Below are positions 39,531-63,461 of a DNA stretch of 64,000 bases, one piece after another (position 1 is the stretch's first letter; every line of letters begins with the position of its first letter). Made by a program: the position numbers and the translations under genes. Under the pieces are notes generated by a model. The model saw nothing but the letters and a program-made list of their open reading frames with translations, did no database searches and had not been told where the DNA came from. This DNA is from Glandiceps talaboti (Eukaryota; Hemichordata; Enteropneusta; Spengelidae): the NCBI RefSeq assembly GCF_964340395.1, contig NC_135571.1, positions 5,984,953 to 6,048,952 on the forward strand, written 5' to 3'.

Positions 39531-40062
39531 CTGAGCAATTTAGGATGTCTTTGATACATTTTAATAATATGGTGGGTAGTGCAAGTGGAAAACAGCCACA
39601 TTGTATATAAACACTACTTGTAAATATGTCAACTGGTCGGCCTGTTGTATTCAGCACAACTGTTGTTGACACAATTCTGAACAGCTGTATATAAAAACAT
39701 CAACTAGTATACTAGTAAAGTGCAATGTACATATGTATGTTTGTAGGTCTTCTTTCTGTGGTAAAAAGCTTCTGCAGCTAAAGTAAAGCCCTTACTGAAA
39801 AATATGCCACTTTATTACATGTATATTGTTACCAGAAATACCTTCATAGGAGTCTTACAATATAGACTTGACCTTGTCCTCATTTTGGTACTACATGACA
39901 GTAAACCTCGTGTGACCTATCCAAGTCTTTAATTAGACTTGACTTGCTGTAGTGACAACATAATAAAAGGACACAAGCTGAGTTCATACGTTTGGGGCTA
40001 GATCTACTTTGCATATTGAAAAGTCTTTCGTAATATTCTGCTTACTGAATCATATGTAACCA

Positions 40063-40180
40063 CAATCTGATTAAAATCTGATGTGGTGAAAGCGGCAAGA
40101 TGTCTGTATTTACCTCTGTTTCCTCCTTCTGTGTTGTTTACTTTGTTCAGGGTGATCGCCACCTTCCCACATCTGACCCT
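40063..40180 (+). mobile_element. Single-arm relative of the 5657 foldback
   Basis: Shares aatctgattaaaatctgatg, ggtgaaagcggc-agatg, tatttacctctgttt and gatcgccaccttcccacatc with 5657-5790. Confidence 0.8.
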
Positions 40181-40875
40181 GTGTAACTAAAAATCTCATT
40201 TGAATCTCAAGGATCTTGAAAGGTTTCTTCAACCAATCAGCACGCTTCTTTAAAAATCGTTTGGAGAGACGTGCCGCCATCAGTGGGTTGTGTAGTCAAT
40301 GCAATCCTCCATGTGTGGTATATGCATCGACTTTCATTTGATACTTTATTTATTTTAGACTTGTCATAGAAAATACCTAACAACACACACTATGTTATAA
40401 AGGTTACCAAATTTGCTAATTTGGGAATTTAAAATCTCCCACCAAAATTGTTCAAACAAATTTTTTGTCTCTAATTTTTTATTTCCATCAGTTTTATTTT
40501 AGACTCAAACTGTTGGAATATTTATAAAATAAGTGATGGTGTCAACATTTTGCTAATAAAGGAATCAAATTAACAAAAATTGATAAATTTGGGGTATTAC
40601 TATTAGACGGTGATGATAGAGTTTGATTAGTGGTGTACCATACGGTATGTTCATTTCTTTTTGTACTGCATGGTTTCTTTTCAATCTCACCATATGTGAA
40701 AGTCATACAGCAATTTGATAATGGGAAGTGGGATAGACTGGTACTGAATATTTTTATGGCAGAGTTGACGGATGGAATATATCATAATTTTATGAGAAAA
40801 TGGATCCCAAAATTTCCAAGCCAGAGAAAAAAGTACCATCCCAAATGATCAATAATTTCCATTCTCAGGCTAGTT

Positions 40876-41031
<156 letters not shown>

Positions 41032-41573
41032 ACCATTGCACAAAGTCATATCTATTAAGGGATTTGTGGCCAAAAAGTCTGTTTTGTGCTAAGCTTTGAG
41101 CGTTTTTATTTTGCAGTGAAAACTGTACTTTCCAAATAATCACTTGTTTTTCTTCCAATGTTATAAAACCAATTGTATTAAGCCATTGATATTAAAAAAC
41201 AAAACCTAAAAAATACAAAAAACAAAATGTAAATATAACCAAGGATTTTTTAGTCAACCAGTCTATTTTGCTGCAAAGCTTTGAATGTTGTTTATTTTGT
41301 ACTGATGTTACCAACTGTATTTTTAGTAACCCCTCTTAAACATCTGTGTTGTAAATTAGATATGTTTTGATTCTGTTCTTTAGTAAATAAGTTAACATAT
41401 GTTTATAAGCCGTGTATGCTTGGGAACACTGCTGTATATAATCTATTGCACCAGTGCAAGTCTTGTTATTATTTAATATCTCATAAAGCACAGCTCCATT
41501 TTATGTCTCAATGCACATGAATATTTAATCAGAGAATAGTCATAAAGATACAGTAAAATACAGTACCTAGAGC

Positions 41574-41806
41574 TTCTAATGATTTCTTACAGTTACTGTC
41601 CATCTAATGATTTCTCACAGTTACTGTCCAACTAATGATTTCTTACAGTTACTGTCCATCTAATGATTTCTGACAGTTACTGTCCATCTAATGATTTCTG
41701 ACAGTTACTGTCCATCTAATGATTTCTTACAGTTACTGTCCATCTAATGATTTCTTACAGTTACTGTCCATCTAATGATTTCTCACAGTTACTGTCCAAC
41801 TAGATG
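41574..41806. repeat. 28 bp tandem repeat, 8 copies
   Basis: The unit is taatgatttcttacagttac plus tgtccatc. Variants are tcacag, tgacag and caac. Confidence 0.95.
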
Positions 41807-41807
41807 T

Positions 41808-41975
41808 GGGGCAAGTTCAGGATGAAAACAGTTTGCGATCCGTTAGTTAGAATGTCTGCGTAGCTGGCGCTGTACTTCGCAATCTCTCATAGTAGACCAG
41901 ATCTAATACAGCGCTGCGACGTGGACATTTTAGCCAACGGATCACAAACCATGTTCATCCTGAACTTGTCCATTG
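41808..41975. mobile_element. Foldback element, ~65 bp arms
   Basis: The left arm (ggcaagttcaggatgaaaac, gatccgttagttagaatgtc, tggcgctgta) is reverse-complemented on the right (acagcgctgcgacgtggaca, ttttagccaacggatcac, gttcatcctgaacttgtcc). Confidence 0.9.
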
Positions 41976-42459
41976 AATACAGATATTATTTAGCAAACAT
42001 GACTTCATGATGGAGCTGTTGTCCACCCCCACCCCCACCCTCCCACCCCCACAAAACAATAACAAAGAAACCAAATATGTATTTACATGCAGATACATGT
42101 AACCTTGCTTGAGGTAATGAGTTGATCCAGTAATGAAAATGTAATTGTGTGAATATTGCTCTACTGCTAAGATAACATGAATGCAAAAACCTAGGAAATG
42201 AATTAGGAGCCATTGAATAACATTGTTTGTGAATGAAAATAACGCTACATTATCAAAACTAATCACGCAGTTTTTGAAAATTTCTGCTGAAACTCAGTAA
42301 ACTCGGGGATTAAAACAAACAAAAGCAAGATTGATGTGAGTGTTGTTGACAGATGTTGAGATTCGACTGATAGGGTCGTTGTATCTTGTCAATAATGTAA
42401 CACGATATCCACCATACATGCAACATGTGTTAGCCAGGACTTGTCATCAACACTCATTT

Positions 42460-42815
42460 CACAACATGCACAAGCCAAGTTATTGTCTTTGAGTTTGAAC
42501 ATAAAATATGGTTTATATACCCGAGTCGTTCTGTGTCACTACAACCCAAGTCTATTACACTGTTCTGTGGTGCACAAAATATGATGAAAACATTCCAAAT
42601 TGCCATTATTTTCCCAATTTTCCATACATTAATGTTTGAGGATGGATAATTCTATTATTCCACAATATTTTTCTCCATTCATGCACACAATGTTTCAGAC
42701 TTAAGGGGTTTTGTCAATATGAGTCTGTCAACGTGTAGTGACAAGACCCCTTAGGTCACTAGTATTTACCTTGGCTGAACAAAAACATCTATTGGGAAAT
42801 ATTAATATCTAAAAT
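42460..42815 (-). mobile_element. Foldback transposon with one-sided tail, minus-oriented copy
   Basis: The tail comes first here (acaagccaagttattg ... aacataaaatatgg ... ccaaattgccattatttt). The foldback follows (cacaatatttttctccattc, acttaaggggttttgtca, tgacaagaccccttaggtca, ttggctgaacaaaaac). Confidence 0.83.
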
Positions 42816-43332
42816 TTCATTAATAGATGACAACACATTTTTATTGTAGGTAAAAAATGATAAAAAATGGAATTGCTGATGAGAAAAATATGAAATTTTG
42901 GTGCTGCACAGCACTAGAGATTACTGTGTGTCAGTGATGCATCGAAGGGCATCTTGGTCACAGTTCGTTGTGTTCTCATTTACGTCTGATTATAGTCGCA
43001 TATTAAATTTCTAAAATGTCTGCCAGCCGAGGAAATTGCTATGTTTTCACAATTACAATGTGTTTATCAAGACTTTATTAAATACTTCTTGCCTAGATAC
43101 CGTAGGACTGATATTAAATGATGTACAGGCAATCAGAAATATTGGAAACGTGACTGTGATTTTAACAAATCATTACACTTGATTGAAATAGTTATTGGCT
43201 GTCTTTCAGTTTTTACGTTTTTACAGATTGTGGAACTTTCATGAGCTAAGTTAAAATGTGATATTGGCTATCACTTTAGTATTCTTTGAGCTGTGGACAA
43301 TATATTGTTCATTGTTCCAAGAATCATAAGGG
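42816..43332. other. No feature recognised
   Basis: Unique-looking AT-rich DNA. Confidence 0.4.
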
Positions 43333-43745
43333 TATTTAGATATTACTCCCCAATATTTTCTTCGTTCAGCCAAGGAAAATATGAGTGACCTAAGGGGCTT
43401 TTGTCAATACGAGTCTGACTAGACAAGTAGTGACAACCCCTAGGTCATGAGTGTTTTCCGGCTGAATGAAGGAAAATATTGGAGAATAACATAAATATAC
43501 CAGTGCCAGTAATATCAAAGAAAAATTGGGGAAAGTAGTAGCAATTTTTAATGTTTTGATTTTGAACACAGCAGAACCAGTGACGTAGACATGCATTGTC
43601 GTGACATAGACACGTACTATCGTGAAATAGTACGACCATAGTACCGGTATATGTTGCATATTTTTAGAACGACCATAGTATATATTGCATATTTTTTGTT
43701 CAACTTAGCTCTTGCGTGGTATTATACAGTATAATACAGTTACTT
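43333..43745 (+). mobile_element. Foldback transposon with one-sided tail, copy 3
   Basis: Complete layout: arm ccccaatattttcttcgttc with agccaaggaaaat and gtgacctaaggggctttt; the reversed arm through ggctgaatgaaggaaaatat; the tail tataccagtgccagtaatat ... ttcaacttagctcttgcgtg. A short internal duplication of the last ~45 bp (gaacgaccatagtatat ... gcatatttt) is present at 43625-43690. Confidence 0.88.
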
Positions 43746-44439
43746 TGGAAGTTTAAATTGGAAATGAATGCAATCTTTTTTAATCCCATGAGAACATAAT
43801 AATGTCATCAGGTTTATATCAATGCTTCAACACCATTAAACTATCACTTCCGGTGGTAAGAACGGAGTGTTGTACTAAAGAAAGCCATTTGACTAGACAG
43901 TGGAGATAGAGATTGTAGAAAATGAATCCACATGCATAGTTTCTGGACTAAGATCCTCCAAAAAACTCCAGTTACTGTTATTAAATCATAGTTTTAAGTA
44001 AAATCTATTGAATCGACAACATTCCTTATATTTTGTTGTTCCACAAACAATTCACTTAAAAACACCAAATGGTGGGTTAGTTGTCAAATTTAGGCAAGAA
44101 AATCAGTTGCCAGGCAGAGCCGTAGAAAAGGTTGGTCGTTAACAAGAGAATGAGCCGTCTCATCTGTATGGCTCCACTTATTAAATACAGGAGTAATTCA
44201 AGACTATGGGATTCATACATTTGGATTTGATTTAATCCTTGTGGCTTATCATACAAGTTAGTAGTAATCCAAGATTGTTGGAATTACATTGGATTAAGGA
44301 TAAAACCTTGTCGATATGACTTGGAGAAACCATGGCGATAAAAACCAAGGTAGCGCCATCTTATCTTTATCCTGAGATACAGAGTCATAAAGTTATAAAG
44401 CCTTCCTGCACCAATAGTAAACCAATACCATCACCAAGG

Positions 44440-44665
44440 GAAGATATTGTAATTAGACTATAGAGGGCGCCCTAACACGTCATGGTGAAATCTAACAAAC
44501 TGTTCTGAGCCTGAGACAGTGTCCTATACAACCTCATTCTAGCAAACCAGAGGTGTTACTGCTTCTGCTACGCTTTGAAATAAAGTGATTCTGTGGCAGC
44601 GTGTTCTGGATGGTGCCATAAAAGAGGCCGTGGTTTTGCGACGATGATACAACGTGTACCATATG
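44440..44665 (-). repeat. Dispersed repeat, inverted copy
   Basis: tctagcaaaccagaggtgtt, actgcttctgctacgctttg and gccataaaagaggccgtggt are the inverse of the words at 8570-8660 and 38285-38410. Confidence 0.65.
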
Positions 44666-45312
44666 TTTCTTTGAAAATGTAGCTTATGTTTATGATCTGG
44701 TGAAATAAATTTCATTCATTCATCACCTAACCACTTGATGACAATGCATAATCATACTTTGTTTTTATTCTCAAATACAAAAATGACGTGACAATTAAGT
44801 GTAATAGTCTACACTTGTTATTAATCTTTTTCCCTGAAATAATGACATCTGTGGTATGATCAAATACCCAGTTTGGACTAGAGTAAAAGTCAGGTGTTAA
44901 AGGCAAGAAAATGAAATATAAAATGAAAAAACTGATATATGATAGAGCTATCTAAAATGTTTCTGCAGAACAAAAGATTAATATTATCAGATCTCTATGG
45001 CTCCACTGATGAAGATAACACTAATGTGAGAACCTGGCATTGAATCATGGGCCTTTAATAAAACAAATTATTAGATACACGAGAAGGGTTTTCTTTCCAG
45101 TTTGCTGATCATTCTAATGATTTACAATGTTATTTTTCAGTTTTCTTCTTTCTTTTGATCAATTGTTACTCATAAACATTCATTCCGTCCGTACTCAAAA
45201 CATTCCACAGGAGTTGCAGAATATGAAAAAGGTACAAAAAACATCAAAATTTGATTACTAGCTAAGTACATGACATTGACAATAATTTGTGTCATCTTCT
45301 GCTTTATTACAG
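44666..45312. other. Intron upstream of PDE3 exon A
   Basis: No further exon could be found here. A 21-base candidate between ttccacag and gtacaa (about 45211-45231) encodes nothing PDE3-like and is not called. Confidence 0.5.
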
Positions 45313-56456
<11,144 letters not shown>

Positions 56457-57100
56457 TTGGTGGTAAGTGACCAATAAGATGATTGGTCTCAAAGATAGAT
56501 TCAAGATGATAGAAGAGTTGTGATTGATGGAGACTTTGAAATCTGTATGGCCAGTTTTCATTCAGATTGATGTAAGAGATCGAAATTTTAAAATTCAGTA
56601 TTAGATATTTTAAAGGAACACAAATGCTGATTGGTTGCAAAATCTCTCAAATGAATAGTATCTTATATTTTTGTGTCAAAGCTATGATATGTATTGATAT
56701 GAATGAGTGAAGTTCTGGAAACAACCAATCACAGTGCTTCTTTCACAGTATACATGTATGGAAGTTCTGGAAACAACCTATTACAGTGCTTCTTTCAAAT
56801 TATGTGGAAGTTCTGGAGACAACCAATCACAGTGCTTCTTTCACAGTATGTGGAAGCTGTGGAAATGAACAATCATAGTGTTTCTATCCCAGTATGTGAA
56901 AGCTGTGGAAACAACCAATCACAGTGCTTGTTTCACAGTAAATATATGTGGAAGTTCTGGACATAGCCAATTTACAGAGTTCCTTTCACAATATGTGGAA
57001 GCAGTTCAGTGAACCTTCAAATATATGGTTGTTCGGCGGATGCAGTGATCTTAATTTTAATTGTTAATGTGTGTTGGAATAACTTAAAATTATTAATTCT
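56457..57100 (+). other. Probable PDE3 3' UTR start
   Basis: No open frame follows the stop. AATAAA-type words occur at about 57903 and 58011 and further on, so the poly(A) site cannot be fixed from sequence alone. The CCAAT-containing array at 56700-56985 would lie inside the transcript. Confidence 0.5.
56700..56990. repeat. ~48 bp repeat with CCAAT words, ~6 copies
   Basis: The unit is gttctggaaacaaccaatca plus cagtgcttctttcacagtat and atgtggaa, starting about 245 bp after the PDE3 stop codon. aaccaatcaca occurs three times intact, with three variants. Confidence 0.9.
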
Positions 57101-57631
57101 TAAATATAGTAAGTTTTACTCAAAGAAAAGCTGAAGCTGAAAAGCTGAAAAAAATATGTTTTCACTTTCACCTGATTACCTGTATATTTTAATATAAATA
57201 GCTCATCTTTTTAGAGGATATGGGTAAGTCCATTTTGTTGTGGGGGAGTTAGCTATAGGTTCATGTTAAGTAGGTTTAAATTGCTGTTATTCATGAATTT
57301 GCTTTTTCATGCATTACAACAAAATTAGCTCTCTAGAACTCAATTCATGATTTTATAACTTGAGTTAAATGTTTGTAGCTACTGCATATTGTTTTTGATT
57401 TTAATGAAGACTAATATTTACCAACTAAAATGGAAAACTACTGACTTCAAAGAAACTTGAAATTTCCTGATAGGCTAATCACCAGGTGTTACATGCCTTG
57501 TATATTTCCCTGATTGGCCAATCACCTACAGTTGTTTCCCAGATTGGCATATCAGTTTTTCCACAGTGCATAGATTCGCACCTGGTAATTGGCTAATCAA
57601 CCACTTACCACTCCAAGTAGTTACTGGAAAT

Positions 57632-57840
57632 ACCCCGTTCAGACGTGCACTGTTACATCAGTGCTGCACCAGTGTGAAGTTACAACGTGATTCCATAGGC
57701 CTACCAGGTTTGCTTGTCTGATGCTTTGGTGAAACTGCGTACGACATGTGACAGGCAAACTTGATAGCTTACAAGAATTCAGTTGTAACTTTAACATGCA
57801 CAGCACCTGCGTAACTGGGCATGTCTGAACAGGATATTAA
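57632..57840. mobile_element. Foldback element, ~70 bp arms
   Basis: The left arm (cccgttcagacgtgcactgt, tgctgcaccagtgtgaagtt, acaac ... aggtttgcttgtctg) and the right arm (gacaggcaaacttg ... gttgtaactttaacatgcac, agcacctgcgtaactgggca, tgtctgaacagg) are imperfect reverse complements. Confidence 0.82.
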
Positions 57841-59205
57841 TATTACATGCTTTAGAATCTAAATATTATTCAATCTGACATTGCTTCACCCAAGAACACA
57901 AAATAAATTATGTTTCCATTGTTGATAAAAAAAATAATTGCTTTTCTGAAATGTTCAAAAAATATATTCTTAATCTCTAGAGCTGCATAATATATGATAT
58001 TTTTTTTATGAATAAATTATCATCATGGATTTAATTGACAGAGAATAACATTGTTAACAATATTTCTCCAGGAGTCAAACAAGATTTTTTACAATTTTGA
58101 TGAAACTGCTCGATGTTTTCAGACTAATGATTTTCTCTAATAAGGAAACAGAAATTAATATATCTACTGTGATACAATTGAAGTATTATATATATAGTGA
58201 ACATATATCTTGACTGTGTTTTGAGACTTAGTTGTGCATAAATGGCACCCCTAAAATTAATGATAGCGGAAGTGTGATATGGCAAGAATAAGTTCTCTCG
58301 GGTAATGATGTTTCTATGGTTACCATGCATATACCGGTACACTGCATTTTAGGTTATTGTTCACTCTTTTTGTTTCATACAATCACGAAGCACGCAATAA
58401 GAAACTGTACGTTCTAAACTAAGATAGTGAGATTGCAATTTATTGCTACGTTAATTAGCCTGAATAAAATAAACTGTTTAAACGTAAATGTAACTAGATG
58501 CAGACATAGTTGCACTTTGGTTCATTTCAACGAAACGACACAAGAAACTGTATTCATTCAATCTTGCTATCTTAAAGTGTAGCATGTACAGTTTGTTATT
58601 GATTTCTGTGTGGTTGTATCAAACAGAGAGAAAGAACAGTAATGTGCAGTGCGCTGTATATCATACATTGTAAACATGTTCTGATTTGCAATAAGTTTAA
58701 GGGTTTTCTAATTTCATTTTTGTCCTACAGAGACTATGACATAAACAAAAAATAATGCCAGTATCTTAAAAAAGTTTGTACGAAATTAAAAGGACCTGTG
58801 ATAATTGATGAATGAGGATGAAATTTACTTAATTACGCACAGGTTACTAAAGACACTTTCGATTGGTTCTTTCAATGTAAATAGGAAAGCATAAACCAAT
58901 CATAAAGGAACTTTTACAAATTTGCATATATAATACACTAATCACCATCCACCTTGTAGATTTGCCATAAGAAAGAGTAGGTGTCCATGTTTTGTGCATG
59001 TCTTCATCTCCGTGCTGCTTTCTAAGTGCAGGTATATTTGCCAGATATCTTGACGTAAGTATATGCTGCTGTAAAATATATATCCCTTCTTTTAATATCG
59101 TTGTATATATATGATGTACCTTTTTTAAAAACCAAATCATATACATTACTGATTCATCTAACCTGTCTATCACCAGGTCATGACCAATTGACCAATCACA
59201 TTTCA
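57841..59205. other. No gene recognised
   Basis: 3' flank of PDE3. No coding frame with recognisable similarity. Confidence 0.4.
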
Positions 59206-59209
59206 TATT

Positions 59210-59405
59210 TCACCTCATTTGCATAAGTTATTCTTGATCCATTTGCAGAAGGTCATGGGCATTCTAATTGACCTCATTTGCATAGGTCATAAGTATCCCT
59301 ATGGACCTTATTTGCATAGGTCATAAATATTCTTATGAACATAATTTGCATAAGGTCATAGGTATTCGTATTAATCTTATTTGCATAAGCTCATGCAAGT
59401 AATCT
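59210..59405. repeat. ~37 bp repeat carrying octamer-like ATTTGCAT, 5 copies
   Basis: The unit is gacctcatttgcataggtca plus taagtattcctat. ATTTGCAT is kept in all five copies while flanks vary. Confidence 0.85.
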
Positions 59406-60059
59406 TATTTAGTTTGCCATTCTTTTTGTGTGGAGAATACCATTATCTTCATAGGGTGAGAGCCTTACTGTAACATTGTTTTCTAGTTTTTTATCGGCTG
59501 CTACTTTATATTTTTAATGATGTGCGCAATGTTCAACCCCTATAAATATATTGGCATGATCCAACATGACACAGCAACTTCCTCTTTTTAATTATTTTCT
59601 ATGCATTTTTAAAAGAAAAAAAAATCTCTTCTCACAAACATATACACATTCATACACTTTCTAGAAAGTGCTCCATCCCCATGACAATAATGGTTGAGCT
59701 CACATACATACCTCATTTATATTTTTCCCACCCAGACCAACAAATGGTTGTAGAATTTTATTTGATTTATTTTATCAGGGACTTCTCTAAATGAAGCAAA
59801 AGAAATTATTCAGAAATTATGTAATTATAGAATATTTTATGAAATTATAGGTTGGAGTGCGTGTGTGGAGTAAACTTATTTATGTACTAATTCATGTATT
59901 TATTACAAAGTACATGTGTTTGTTGTTCTGTTTTGGGCTGAATGAATATTCCTTTCTGTGTCTGTATCATATGGCTAAATACTAGTGTTTTGTGTGAATG
60001 GATTAAAATATTGTGTCCTTTAATTTGATTAGACCTGTCTTAGAAATGTAGTGTTGAAA

Positions 60060-60440
60060 GTTTCATTTTATGCAGAGGTACCCAGAATGCCATTAGTGGT
60101 ATTATGGTAACACTTTTAATTTGAATATAAATAGCATATTGCCTTATATGGTATTATGGGAATGCTCAACACAATTAGCTCATGTCCTTTTATGGTATTA
60201 TTTTAATGCCTTTAATTTGAATAAATTAGCTCATTCCTTTTATGGTGTTATGTCAATGCCTTTAATTTGAATAAATTAGCTCATTCCTTTTATGGCGTTA
60301 TGTCAATGCCTTTAATTTGATTAAATTAGCTCATTGCTGTTTATGGTGTTATGATAGTGCTTTTAATTTGAATATAATTAGCATATTGCCCTTTATGGTA
60401 TTACCTTTTATGGATTTATGGTGACCTCACTATTTTGAAT
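60060..60440. repeat. ~50 bp degenerate tandem repeat, ~6 copies
   Basis: The unit is aatttgaataaattagctca, ttccttttatggtgttatgt plus caatgccttt. Confidence 0.88.
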
Positions 60441-60789
60441 ACGAGTGACATATTGGAATAGTCCTTAATAATATGAATCCAAAAGCTTATTTGCATTTTG
60501 TGGTATTTTGATTCTTGTTCATTAAGATATACGAGTTGCTCTATTCCTTCTATTATATAATTTTACTCAGATTTATTTGATAAAATGCCTTTCAAAGTGT
60601 TGTGCCTTTCCGTACTCAGTTGAATACAAACTGCTTATTATATTTTATGGTTGTGTGATTTAGATAGATCAGTATGCATGTAAAATAATAGCTTGTTGTG
60701 TACCTTTTATGGTGTTGTGACATTACCATATTTGGTGTCCATTTTGCCTTATATGGTCAAATGAATAATTGGCACACCTGAATGACACC

Positions 60790-61155
60790 TTTCTGAACGA
60801 CAACAGTTCCATGATACGGTAGAATGCACCCCGGGGACAAATTTCCCGCAAAATCAATGTTTTTCAATTCTCTCCAAATTTTGCCATATGAAATTTTGTT
60901 CCTGTCCTCTTGAAATAATGAAAGAAATTCTGGGGAGCACCATCTTGTTTTCAATCAATCTTTTATTTGTCTTTTGAGTTAATACAGTTTTTGGCAGCCA
61001 TATTGGATTCTAACGTGACTATATTTTAATATCATAAAATGTGTATGTAAACCCAGATTTTTTATTGATTTTAACTGAGAATGAGTTTAGTTTTCTTGAT
61101 CAGAGGAAGAGCAAAATTTAGAAAGATTATATCTGAGGTGCATTCTACTTTTAAT
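60790..61155. repeat. Two dispersed repeat copies
   Basis: 60810-60920 is the reverse complement of 7880-7990 (accccggggacaaatttccc, caattctctccaaattttg). 60995-61150 matches 30895-31055 (gattttaactgagaatgagt, ttttcttgatcagaggaaga). Confidence 0.7.
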
Positions 61156-62320
61156 AAAATCTTTAGCAATCATTTTATCAACATGGCCTGTACTCTAAAA
61201 ATCCCTAACCCTAATATTACTTGTTTTCGTCATGTGACATGTCTTGGAATATACCATATGAATTGGGCCAGGTGTTCTTCAGTCTTGCCGGTTATTTGAA
61301 TGTTTTGGATGTCTTTCAAAAAGACATGAACCATTTTAATAGTTTTCAACCTTATTGCAGTGATATCAATTTTAACCCTGAAGTATGACAGCAAGTATTT
61401 CTCATGAATTGATGTCTTAAAACTGAAATATTTCCTAACATCACATTTGTTCTGTATAAAGTAACAACTACACGTCTAATTGACCTTTGACCTAGCTGAA
61501 AGGTCGTTTGTTTTTTGACTGTTTACCTGCAAATTGGTAGATTATTTTGTTAGAATTCTCAAACATTTTTTAATTATTGTTAGTAAACCACCCTTTCTTT
61601 CAAAACCATCTCTCTGAAATGTTGTTCATGATCATTGCGATTTAATAAGTTGGCCTGTCTGAATTTGGATCTTTGATATTGCCTTGCTGTCACACTAACT
61701 ATTTGTGATATTCTCAGCGCCATCTTGTTAATTTAGCAAAGCCCCAGTGGCCATGAACAGTATGTGTTTGTATACATTTACATAATAATATGACGGTAAA
61801 TTATGTAGCTGCTAACTGTGGTGGTCATCTGAGAAATGAGGGTTCATTTACATAATAACCTCATTTGTATATTCAAACAGGCTGATGTAGCATTATCATT
61901 CGCTATTGTGACCAATCAGTTTGTGAGTGCATTTTCAACCCAGTTTATACTTGAGTGCATAATTTTCAAACTACAATAATGGCTTCACGTTGATAGTATT
62001 ACAAAGGTTAATGAGACAGCAAAACAAAACCACAGATCGCGTTACTTGTAAATTTGTGTAATTTTGGAATTTGTTGTTGATGAAACACATCATTTAGAGT
62101 GTTACTGATTTACATAATGCTTTCACAAAATGTACATTTTATCAAATAGGAAAAAAGTTCTTCAAAATTGTGATATTTTGTTGATCATCAGTCATATTTT
62201 GACCATAACCAATACAATGAAAATTTTAAAAAGCTGCAAAAGTAGGGGTTTTAGGATATAAACATGGTCATTAAGAACATTCTATCAAAAGATATTGTTT
62301 CTGTGACTGGAATTGAAACA
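61156..62320. other. No gene recognised
   Basis: Unique-looking AT-rich DNA. Confidence 0.4.
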
Positions 62321-62581
62321 CAGCAATAGGGAACTTGCAAACCCGCCATGTTGAATGTTGCATCATGGGAAATGTGATAATAAATATTAATCAATTAGTA
62401 TTGTGAACAATATTGTTACATTGTTTGAACCACGAATAATCAATTCATAGTCACCCTGACCATTGTGGGAGGTTTTTTGTACCAGTAGCTCCAGATTAGA
62501 TGTTACAATAACCACAGATAATCCCATAGTCCTTTGCATCTGAGCATGCTCAGTCTGGTTTGCAAGTTCCCTATTGACTGT
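62321..62581. mobile_element. MITE, ~260 bp
   Basis: Perfect 19 bp terminal inverted repeats caatagggaacttgcaaac (about 62326-62344) and gtttgcaagttccctattg (about 62558-62576), with the match extending outward through cacag/ctgtg with one extra base. The inner part is AT-rich without coding potential. Confidence 0.88.
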
Positions 62582-62589
62582 GTGATCTC

Positions 62590-63460
62590 ATATTAGAAAT
62601 GATCTGAAAATATAACAACACTCCATGACACATGATTGTGTTATTAAGTTTGGATTCAACAAACATTGGAATTTTTGGGAGGTTCTTATTAACTGTCTAT
62701 ACTTAAAATGCTATTGTCACCTTTCCTGTTTTGCTGCTGGCTTAATTTTCATTGTAGTGATTGTTTTCTGATAATGAGATCTTGTGAGATATCGAGGCAG
62801 AAAACCGTAATCATGACATTAAATATAGAGAAATTGTGGACAAGGTCAGAAACATAAAGTTGAAATCTATGATTCCTAGAGATATTTATGTGGGTGACTG
62901 TACAACAATGTTGCTGTTTTTCCAAGCCAATCAGGGTTCACCTTCACCTCACCAGAAAAACTGATTGGCTCTGCAGCAGATATTCATTGTTACTGTTAGC
63001 CAATCAGGTTATACATTGACTTGTAAAGCTATGATGTTGAATTAATTTACACATAGAAATGTATGTATTCTGCATATTATGCATATAATTTGCATATATT
63101 ATGCATGTTTGCAGTTTAGGTAGGTATCCTCAGAGATGCTTCTGATTGGCTGAGAAGTCTAAGGACCAAATTAAAGACCGGTATTTCTTGCCAATTACAC
63201 TGCAGATTAAATGCTATGAACTCTGTCTTCCAGTTTATTGTGGCCAATCAGATGCAGCATCTCTGTGAGAATGGTTGAGATGTATTTGATAAATTTGTAG
63301 ACGTCATTAACAGGTTAATATCTCTTCAGTTCTATGTTTGATATGTATGATAATGAAAGACATGCAAATATGATCCGAGATTGATGAGAGAAAAGATCAC
63401 ACAACTTGATTTGATCAAGTGGACTTTTTCAGAATCTGGAACGAACTCTAACTAAATTGA
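62590..63460. other. No gene recognised; scattered CCAATCAG words
   Basis: agccaatcagg or its complement ctgattggct appears about five times between 62925 and 63255, in both orientations. No period is apparent. Confidence 0.5.
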
Positions 63461-63461
63461 A

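Noticed and set aside
45211-45231. Mini-exon between ttccacag and gtacaa
   Set aside because: Encodes ELQNMKK, unlike any PDE3 segment I know, and the donor is weak.
45289-45312. ATG at 45289 as the PDE3 start
   Set aside because: It precedes a clear acceptor (ttattacag) and has intron-like sequence; PDE3 proteins have much more N-terminal sequence.
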